From Verrucomicrobiota bacterium (lineage in GTDB: Bacteria > Verrucomicrobiota > Verrucomicrobiia > Chthoniobacterales > UBA10450), in assembly GCA_003219335.1 (NCBI GenBank), contig QHOF01000036.1, positions 1-7,956 on the forward strand: 7,956 nucleotides of DNA. Reading direction: 5' to 3'. The notes beneath the pieces were generated by a model. That model was not told the origin of the DNA, did no database searches, and worked only from the letters and a program-made list of their open reading frames with translations. Position numbers and translations under genes: made by a program. Of the stretch, positions 1 through 4,104 are shown in pieces (the stretch's first letter is position 1; every line of letters begins with the position of its first letter).

Positions 1-1
1 G

Positions 2-154
2 GTTAGCCTTTCGATGTATTACGCTGCTGGAATGTTTTTGAAGCGCCGGGAGATCACGTATTACCGCCCTGCAGCCTGGGCGGCTTCAGGACAGGCTCAA
101 TCACTATTTAGCTTTTCTCGTGAACTTCGTTCCGTCGTTTCCGTAGAAGAATAA
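2..154 (+). CDS. Possible 3' end of an upstream gene (partial, unidentified)
   Basis: A frame is open from the window edge to a TAA at 152-154 and gives 50 residues. They begin VSLSMYYAAGMFLKRREITYY and end in SRELRSVVSVEE. The first part, with a short apolar stretch followed by KRRE, reads like natural protein. The last 14 residues come from the three-copy repeat, so they could be either a shared C-terminus or non-coding DNA that happens to be open. No family is recognised. The segment is too short to exclude chance. Confidence 0.25.
   Translation, partial: VSLSMYYAAGMFLKRREITYYRPAAWAASGQAQSLFSFSRELRSVVSVEE
102..148 (+). repeat. Three-copy element, copy 1 (possible ECF-type promoter)
   Basis: These 47 bases match 846-892 with one difference (T109 against C853), and match 1689-1723 more loosely. 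The element contains GAAC at 122-125 and CGT at 142-144, separated by 16 nt. GAAC-N16-CGT is the shape of an extracytoplasmic-function sigma promoter. It lies about 60 nt upstream of the ATG at 208. The promoter role is inferred; the repetition is seen directly. Confidence 0.6.
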
Positions 155-207
155 TAAAAGAACAAGACCTAAAACCATATGTGAACACCAGTATGGAATT
201 TCGGCGC

Positions 208-696
208 ATGAAGTTATTGTCAGCAATCTCTGTCATGACGCTCGCCATGAGCGCCACGAATGCAGCATTGCTCGACGTTACGCCCGGCGGTTTTAGTGAA
301 CTCTATCCACCACAAGTGTTTTATTGGCTGCTAGGAACCCATCCACAGGTTGCTGGCGGCAACTTTTTTGATCCCGACCAGCCTAAGCTCTTCACCTGGT
401 CGCCTTACGAGCCATTAGGCCAAGCTAATTTTACCGTTGCACGCACCAGCTACACCGGAGCATTCGTATCTTGGAATCTGGCCGGAACCGACTACGGCGC
501 GCAGTTTGTCTTAGTGGAAGGAATACTTTATGAAGCGAACATTTACGCGAGCGACTCTTGGCAGGATATCTACGATTCTGGCTTTATTAACAATCGTTCG
601 AGTCTTCAGGCCATCATCTTTTACGGACCCGCCCAGTTCTGTGTCCAAGGCGGACCAATGAAAACAGCGATAGAAAAACAGAGAATAAAAGATTGA
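208..696 (+). CDS. Exported protein with probable degenerate VPD-type sorting tail
   Basis: The chosen start is ATG 208, with GGAA at 195-198 in front. GTG 181 and ATG 193 are in-frame alternatives. Residues 1-19 (MKLLSAISVMTLAMSATNA) form a clear Sec signal peptide with an A-x-A-like cleavage site. The mature part is rich in Tyr, Trp and Phe (for example YTGAFVSWNLAGTDYGAQF) and ends in a beta-rich IIFYGP segment. It resembles small secreted Verrucomicrobia proteins that normally end in VPD(S/G)G, a membrane helix and Arg. That tail is absent here. After FYGPAQ the last 19 residues (FCVQGGP...) are polar and look like a worn or out-of-frame remnant. The protein is probably exported but no longer anchored. 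The family assignment is from memory of the pattern. It converges on another truncated gene at 614-796. Confidence 0.55.
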   Translation: MKLLSAISVMTLAMSATNAALLDVTPGGFSELYPPQVFYWLLGTHPQVAGGNFFDPDQPKLFTWSPYEPLGQANFTVARTSYTGAFVSWNLAGTDYGAQFVLVEGILYEANIYASDSWQDIYDSGFINNRSSLQAIIFYGPAQFCVQGGPMKTAIEKQRIKD

Positions 697-796
697 ACGC
701 GCGCGGGTTGATCGTTTTGAAGTCATCCGCGAGAGCGACTGACGCGAAACAAACGACAACTAGGCAAATCGCAACGCTCCGAGGCGTTGGCGGCAT
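614..796 (-). pseudogene. Truncated start of a secreted 'ADDFKTI'-type protein
   Basis: On the minus strand ATG 796 opens a signal peptide (PPTPRSVAICLVVVCFASVALA) followed by DDFKTIN. The cleavage motif ALA|DD is good. Many Verrucomicrobia secreted proteins begin their mature part with ADDFKTINGKEYKN or similar. Here the match stops right after ATCAAC, near position 716. The remaining residues (PRAFNLLFSVFLSLF...) are antisense to the plus-strand gene end and look random. The reading is of a 5' gene fragment left by a deletion or rearrangement whose breakpoint lies at about 700-716. The signal peptide and open frame are seen directly; the family is recalled, not searched. A chance signal-like ORF is the alternative. 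Confidence 0.4.
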
Positions 797-845
797 GACG
801 AGCAAACGCTAAGCGGAATTACAGCAAGATGTGAGGATAAAATTA

Positions 846-892
846 CACTATTCAGCTTTTCTCGTGAACTTCGTTCCGTCGTTTCCGTAGAA
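846..892 (+). repeat. Three-copy element, copy 2
   Basis: This 47-base copy differs from 102-148 at one base. GAAC at 866-869 and CGT at 886-888 are 16 nt apart. It runs straight into AAGGTGA and the ATG of the PqqA-like peptide at 904, and similarity to copy 3 continues through this start region. If it is a promoter, the transcript would have almost no leader. In the plus frame it also reads SRELRSVVSVEQGEK and a stop, and that TGA overlaps the ATG in an ATGA arrangement. Confidence 0.6.
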
Positions 893-903
893 CAAGGTGA
901 GAA

Positions 904-987
904 ATGACAAGAAAACGCTGGATCAAACCGATGCTGAATACCGTGCCGATTTTTTTGGAGTGCACCTGTTACGCGGGCGCGGTTTGA
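904..987 (+). CDS. PqqA-like ribosomal peptide precursor (orphan)
   Basis: A 27-codon gene starts with ATG 904 behind a strong ribosome-binding site, AAGGTGA at 894-900. The peptide is MTRKRWIKPMLNTV followed by PIFLECTCYAGAV. It has the layout of PqqA, the precursor of pyrroloquinoline quinone: a basic N-terminus, a W-x-K-P segment (W6, K8, P9), then an apolar stretch and the E-x-T-x-Y core (E19, T21, Y23). In PqqA the radical SAM enzyme PqqE, with the chaperone PqqD, joins this Glu and Tyr. Length (22-30 residues is usual), motif spacing and placement near the C-terminus all fit. Cys at 20 and 22 flank T21 and are notable. No pqqB, C, D or E gene is in the window, so the maturation enzymes must be elsewhere or absent. 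It might instead feed another radical SAM peptide pathway. Identification rests on the motif, not on a search. Confidence 0.6.
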   Translation: MTRKRWIKPMLNTVPIFLECTCYAGAV

Positions 988-1117
988 GGGAAGAAATCGT
1001 AGGAAGCAACGACTGCGCTGGGGGCTTAACGGTGCCGATGGCGCTCGCTACGCGCTATGGCGGGGGCGTTGGGGGGATGCCATGCTCCGTTGTGGATGGC
1101 GAAGCGAAAAAGAATGC
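988..1117. other. G-rich spacer without a recognised gene
   Basis: A frame is open here on the plus strand (it overlaps the PqqA-like gene in another frame), but its composition is biased and glycine-rich with no recognisable motif. Runs GGGGGCG and GGGGGG occur around 1061-1077. I see no promoter or terminator. Confidence 0.4.
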
Positions 1118-1641
1118 TTAGACACTGCGCGCGTCTAGCGTTAGATGCCCAGAGACGGTTAGCACGTTGAGTGTGATCTTACCGTCGCCGCCCAGCTTGT
1201 TCCATTCGCCGATCTGACTCGCCGCCGCGGTGAGGTCCCTGAAGTCTTTCGCAGTACGAACAGAAACGGATTTCACCTTTCGCGCTGAACATAGCGCAGC
1301 CTTCAACAGAGCGAACCGAGTTTCTCGGCTATCTTCTGCAAGCGTCGCACTGAGGACATCGGCCCCCCGTTGCGGACATTTGCGGACAGAGCGGTCGGAG
1401 AGGCCGCAATAGCATCGGCTTTATCTTGCTGAGATTTAACAAGCCATTTTTGGCCTGAACACCGCTTCATAGCTCGCTGGACAAATCGCTCTCGTTCATC
1501 CAAAGGCAGGTCTTGGGCCGCTTGTCTGGCCGCTGGGAGAATCCCAATTGCAACGGCGGCAGCTCTAAGGCCAGCCCAATCAACTTCTTGGCGTCTCAAA
1601 GCGTGTTTCGCAGGTGCTTGGCCGTTGTCGCGTTCGCTCAT
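1118..1641 (-). pseudogene. Frameshifted hypothetical gene, possible helix-turn-helix N-terminus
   Basis: Two minus-strand frames make one plausible protein. Frame A starts at ATG 1641 (MSERDNGQAP), and residue 91 is the Asn just before a GGGGGG tract (C6 at 1363-1368 on the plus strand). It then runs on with poorer composition to a TGA at 1303. Frame B is open through the same tract and gives GADVLSATLAEDSRETRF, then ALLKAALCSARKVKSVSV, TAKDFRDLTAAASQIGEWNKL and a TAA at 1118. Joined at the G tract the product is about 174 residues. Residues 21-45 (DWAGLRAAAVAIGILPAARQAAQDL) look like a helix-turn-helix of the kind found in terminase small subunits or regulators, but I do not recognise the family. 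A one-base gain or two-base loss in the tract would restore the frame. The cause may be mutation, sequencing error or slippage. ATG 1689 is an alternative start inside repeat copy 3. Confidence 0.5.
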
Positions 1642-1688
1642 GTTCAACTGAGCAGTTGCCCCCTTTGGGAAGAAAGCAAGCATCCACA

Positions 1689-1723
1689 TTTTCCGGGAAC
1701 TTCATTCCGCCATTTCCGTAGAA
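1689..1723 (+). repeat. Three-copy element, copy 3 (diverged)
   Basis: This copy is related to copies 1 and 2 with several substitutions and a one-base gap. It keeps GGGAAC (ending at 1700), a 16-nt gap and CGT at 1717-1719, so the two boxes and their spacing are the conserved parts. It lies 11 nt before the ATG of the sigma-like gene at 1735. It also covers the region upstream of the divergent minus-strand gene that starts at 1641 or 1689. Confidence 0.55.
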
Positions 1724-1734
1724 CACAGTGACGA

Positions 1735-2025
1735 ATGAAAGCACCCGCCAGCCGGGGCGGCAATGCGCCGCGGGGGGTTCTGCAAGAAGCGAGTCAAAAA
1801 CGAAAGCCGCCGATCAAAACGAAAGGCGCACGTTTTGATACTCTGGTCGCCCGTTATTATCCCGCCGTTTACTGCGTCGCTTCGCGACTGACCGATGATC
1901 CTCGCGAAGCCGTTTTGTTAACGCACGACGCGTTCAATAGCATGCGAAAGCACCTGCGGACTTGTTGCGATGAGAAGTTGTTTGCGTCAATCCTGATGTC
2001 CACTGTAATCCGGGGCCGGTCTTAA
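1735..2025 (+). CDS. ECF sigma factor fragment, region 2 only
   Basis: The 96-residue product has a basic, Gly/Pro-rich leader (1-32), then a segment with the sigma-70 region 2.1-2.2 pattern: FDTLVARYYPAVYCVASRLT at 34-53, then DDPREAVLLTHDAFNSM. The usual core-binding order (F..L...Y..VY..A.RLT.DP..A..L...AF) is kept, but the acidic E-D-L-V-Q-E-T-F stretch is replaced by VLLTHDAF. The protein ends at about the point where regions 2.3-2.4 (promoter melting and -10 recognition) would follow. No region 4 lies downstream in any frame, against 160-200 residues for intact family members. It is either a truncated gene or a small region-2-only protein that might compete for core polymerase. The start is supported by repeat copy 3 directly upstream, but there is no strong Shine-Dalgarno. 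The unrelated sigma tail at 7849-7956 is too distant to be its other half. Confidence 0.55.
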   Translation: MKAPASRGGNAPRGVLQEASQKRKPPIKTKGARFDTLVARYYPAVYCVASRLTDDPREAVLLTHDAFNSMRKHLRTCCDEKLFASILMSTVIRGRS

Positions 2026-2371
2026 CGCGGCTTGAGCCGAGGCGTGCACAATGTCGACTATCCGGCGAATTGCGGAGAAGAGATTTAAGCGAAAAGCAAT
2101 CGGAATGCGATCTGCCAGCGCGCGCTGCTGCTTCCGCCCTCTAGGGGAATATCTGATGCTGCAAAAATATCTGGATCTTCGGTCTCCCGTTTTGCATACG
2201 GATCAACATGAACACGATCCGAACTATTGTTCGCGACGACAGTAAGGCGTCAGCAGGGTCCGTCGTCGCTTCTCTTCTGATTCTATCCAAGCGTTCGCGC
2301 TTTTGCGACGGCTTTTTCCAGTCAAAGCCGCGCCACCATTTAGCGGCAATTCTATCGTCATAGGAGACGAT
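2026..2371. other. Interval without a convincing gene
   Basis: Open frames occur at 2051-2245 and 2208-2363 on the plus strand. Neither has a ribosome-binding site, a recognisable motif or convincing composition. The second begins MNTIRTIVRDDSKASAGSVV and overlaps the frame of the next gene, so it could be the displaced N-terminus of that gene after a frameshift. I would not call either as coding. Confidence 0.4.
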
Positions 2372-2530
2372 TTGGTCAAGGGTTCTGCCAAAGAAGCGCC
2401 CGTTACACGACCGAGACCCGGCTACGCGCAGTTCTACAGCCGATCACGTGACGTAATCATCCGCGTTTACGATGAAGCGGGCAACGTGATCCAAACGCAC
2501 GAGCGCAAGGGCGAGTTCAAAGAGTGGTGA
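2372..2530 (+). CDS. Small conserved-looking protein ending in FKEW
   Basis: TTG 2372 is chosen because AGGAGA at 2362-2367 sits four bases before it. TTG 2303 is an in-frame alternative without a ribosome-binding site. The 52-residue product has a basic Pro/Arg segment (TRPRPGYAQFYSRSRD), then VIIRVYDEAGNVIQTHERKG and EFKEW at the very end. The V-R-V-Y-D-x-A-G-N-V-I-x-T-H-E pattern is a beta-hairpin-like segment. I associate it with small uncharacterised Verrucomicrobia proteins, but I cannot name a function. There is no signal peptide or membrane segment with this start. The TGA overlaps a GTG that opens the next short frame. Confidence 0.5.
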   Translation: MVKGSAKEAPVTRPRPGYAQFYSRSRDVIIRVYDEAGNVIQTHERKGEFKEW

Positions 2531-2649
2531 GCCGCTTCGTTTTCGGCTTGCTGTTGCTCGGACTCGACGCTAAAAGGACTTTCCGTGATTCCGCCTTTTT
2601 TCGGACGGTCGCCAGAGAAGCAAGCGGATTAGACGGAATAATTCCGTAA
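2527..2649 (+). CDS. Possible 40-residue coupled peptide
   Basis: GTG 2527-2529 overlaps the preceding stop (GTGA), which suggests translational coupling. The peptide begins VSRFVFGLLLLGLDAKRTFR, a short apolar helix followed by basic residues, and ends EASGLDGIIP. It could be a tiny membrane-associated protein. It has no ribosome-binding site of its own, is short, and has no recognised family, so chance is possible. Confidence 0.25.
   Translation: MSRFVFGLLLLGLDAKRTFRDSAFFRTVAREASGLDGIIP
2633..2647. promoter_or_regulatory. 15-bp palindrome, possible operator
   Basis: ACGGAAT and ATTCCGT flank a single central A. The site lies 43 nt upstream of the ATG at 2691, in a local AT-rich stretch. 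The symmetry is perfect over 7 bp per arm. An operator role is only a guess. Confidence 0.2.
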
Positions 2650-2690
2650 AATATTACGCAAAAATTCCATCCCATATCTCGTTAGGTCTC

Positions 2691-3046
2691 ATGCGCGCGC
2701 TCTGCCTTTTCACTGTGGTCACCTTAGGCACACCGCAACTGCTAAGTGCAGGCGAGGACATGAAAAAGCTGATGGATGCGCTCTCCGGCCGCTGGGTGAT
2801 CGCACAGCAGAACACTGACGGCACCGCGCGCGGCGAAGAAGCGTGGTACGCCGCCCTGGTGGCGCGCCTTTAATTGAAGAATACCGCGTCAAAGACTCTC
2901 GATGGCGAGATGTTGCTGATTACGCTGCTCTTTGGTGGGATGCTGCGAGCCACGGCTATTCCGGCATTTGGTGCGCAGATTTCACCGACGAACGTTGCAC
3001 GCCCTTCAAGGCTGCCGGTTATGCGATCTCACACGCGATGAGGTGA
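2691..3046 (+). pseudogene. Frameshifted, 3'-truncated exported protein (DUF1579-like)
   Basis: The first frame starts at ATG 2691 with a signal peptide (RALCLFTVVTLGTPQLLSA), then GEDMKKLMDALSGRWVIAQQ and GEEAWYA, and hits a stop at 2873. A second frame continues the same protein from about 2857: GGAPLIEEYRVKDSRW, DVADYAALWWDAASHGYSG and IWCADFTDERCTPFKA. Inserting one G at about 2855 would read Y-A-G-P-G-G across the junction, so a one-base deletion explains the break. The order 'short helix, G-x-W, E-W-Y-A-G-P-G-G, I-E-E-Y' is that of secreted beta-barrel proteins of the DUF1579 kind. After FKAAGYAISHAMR it ends early, without the second half of that fold. It is therefore disrupted twice and probably inactive. 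The family name is from pattern recall. Confidence 0.55.
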
Positions 3047-3117
3047 ATACGCGTTGAAAGAGCGATTTGGGAAAGCGAACGTTTGAACCAATGAGTATCT
3101 CGGCCGTATAACGCAGC

Positions 3118-3768
3118 ATGGCAACCTACGTTCGACGAAATGGCGAGAAGCTCGGACCGTTTGACGACGCACAGCTGCTCTCTTCACTCCAGCAGGGAAT
3201 GTTCTCTTACGACGATCTGGCACTACGCGACGGCTGGACGGATTGGAAGCCTTTGCGAACCTTGTTTGCTCCTCCTGGCACCGCGCCGCCCGTCGCACGA
3301 CCCGCTGCCGAGACGGCAAGTACCTCAGCCGAACAAATGATGTGGTCGGGTAGACCGTCCCACTGGAATTTTCTCTTTTCCTGGCTGCTTGCGTTCCTGT
3401 TTGTCGGAGCCGACGCGTTTTGTGTTTGGATCTATTTCAACGGCGGCACCAGCCCACTGTTGCTCGCCCCCGGCGCGATCGGCATTCTCATTCTGCTCTA
3501 CATTTACATCAGCAGAGCGCGGCAGCGCTATATTGTAACGAACCGCAAAGTAGAAATTCAGACGGGGCTAGTTGTTAAGAGCAGCAACGAAATTCGCGTG
3601 AAAGATATTCGAAGCATCAATGTAACCAAGCATGGCTTCGCCGGATTTATCGGCATCGGCAGCGTCGAGTTCTCCTCTGCGGCAACGGATCGAGCCGAAG
3701 TCATTTTCGTCAACATCGCCAACGCAGATCGCGTCCGGGACCTCGTCACAGATCTGCAAGAGAAGTAA
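3118..3768 (+). CDS. GYF_2 domain plus bacterial PH domain membrane protein
   Basis: The 216-residue protein has three parts. Residues 3-50 are a GYF_2 domain (YVRRNGEKLGPF, then W40 and W43-KPL), a presumed peptide- or partner-binding module common in Verrucomicrobia and Planctomycetes. Residues 51-82 are a Pro/Ala-rich linker ending in WSGRPSHW. Residues 84-107 and 113-132 are two membrane helices. Residues about 135-214 are a bacterial PH domain of the YdbT/DUF304 (bPH_2) type, with the hallmark R-Y-I-V-T-N-R-K-V, G-L-V, I-R-V-K-D-I-R-S-I-N-V and IGIGSVEFSSA. The PH part should face the cytoplasm next to the membrane. Its function is unknown. ATG 3118 has no strong ribosome-binding site but fits the GYF_2 start exactly. 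The gene converges on the PBP gene. Confidence 0.85.
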   Translation: MATYVRRNGEKLGPFDDAQLLSSLQQGMFSYDDLALRDGWTDWKPLRTLFAPPGTAPPVARPAAETASTSAEQMMWSGRPSHWNFLFSWLLAFLFVGADAFCVWIYFNGGTSPLLLAPGAIGILILLYIYISRARQRYIVTNRKVEIQTGLVVKSSNEIRVKDIRSINVTKHGFAGFIGIGSVEFSSAATDRAEVIFVNIANADRVRDLVTDLQEK

Positions 3769-3891
3769 CCCCACGTTAAAATATCGCGAGCAAACCCGTA
3801 TCCGGCCGTTAAACTTCACCACGAGCTTTCTACATTTCGAGCAGCTGCTTCAGGACGTGCATTCATAAAGTGGCACTTCTCCTGACTTCAC

Positions 3892-3990
3892 GTTGGGCGT
3901 TGGGCGTTCGACGTTGAGCGTTGAGTGTTCTGCGCAGAAAGAAGCAAACGTTCGAACGCTCAACGTCGAACATCGAACCTCGAATCATTT
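3892..3990. repeat. Inward-facing period-7 repeat with perfect 17-bp stem
   Basis: From 3892, six 7-base units follow each other: GTTGGGC, GTTGGGC, GTTCGAC, GTTGAGC, GTTGAGT, GTTCTGC. The opposite strand of 3950-3985 carries the same type of unit (GTTCGAT, GTTCGAC, GTTGAGC). As a result 3906-3922 and 3955-3971 are perfect 17-bp inverted arms around a 32-nt loop. The loop contains the 12-base palindrome TTCTGCGCAGAA (3928-3939). There is no T-run, so a classical terminator is unlikely, though the stem could protect 3' ends of the convergent transcripts. It looks like a dispersed palindromic repeat. Confidence 0.65.
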
Positions 3991-4015
3991 TGCGAAATCG
4001 CGAATCTGTTACGGA

Positions 4016-4045
4016 ATTTCGATTTCCCGAAGGCGAAATCGAAAT
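4016..4045. terminator. Possible bidirectional hairpin between convergent genes
   Basis: ATTTCGATTTC (4016-4026) pairs perfectly with GAAATCGAAAT (4035-4045) around an 8-nt loop. It lies 60 nt beyond the PBP stop codon. The stem is AT-rich and lacks a clear U-tract, so intrinsic termination is uncertain. Confidence 0.3.
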
Positions 4046-4104
4046 CGATAGCTGGAGGGACTACGAACGCCTAACGAATGGCGCCTGACACGAACGCGTC
4101 GCGA

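Larger units (their letters stand above)
3769..4104. other. Convergent intergenic spacer
   Basis: This is the spacer between two genes that end toward each other. Positions 3769-3890 hold nothing I recognise. The heptad repeat (3892-3990) and the hairpin (4016-4045) fill the rest and are listed separately. No promoter or gene is needed here. Confidence 0.5.

Noticed and set aside
897..1121. 74-codon plus-strand frame across the PqqA-like gene
   Set aside because: It starts inside the ribosome-binding site of the peptide gene and has no motif. The peptide frame has the better start and a recognisable core.
1363..1368. Programmed -1 frameshift at the G6 tract
   Set aside because: The zero-frame context C-GGG-GGG lacks the full X-XXY-YYZ slippery heptamer, and I see no strong downstream structure. 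An indel is simpler.
1230..1731. Plus-strand frames antisense to the two-frame gene
   Set aside because: Composition is Arg/Ser-rich and motif-free. The minus-strand reading gives coherent protein sequence on both sides of the G tract.
2051..2245. 64-codon frame after the sigma fragment
   Set aside because: No ribosome-binding site, no family pattern, odd Arg/Cys-rich composition. It is also not a continuation of the sigma fold.
3892..3990. CRISPR-like short repeat array
   Set aside because: The 7-base units are contiguous without spacers and the two halves are inverted. No cas gene is present.
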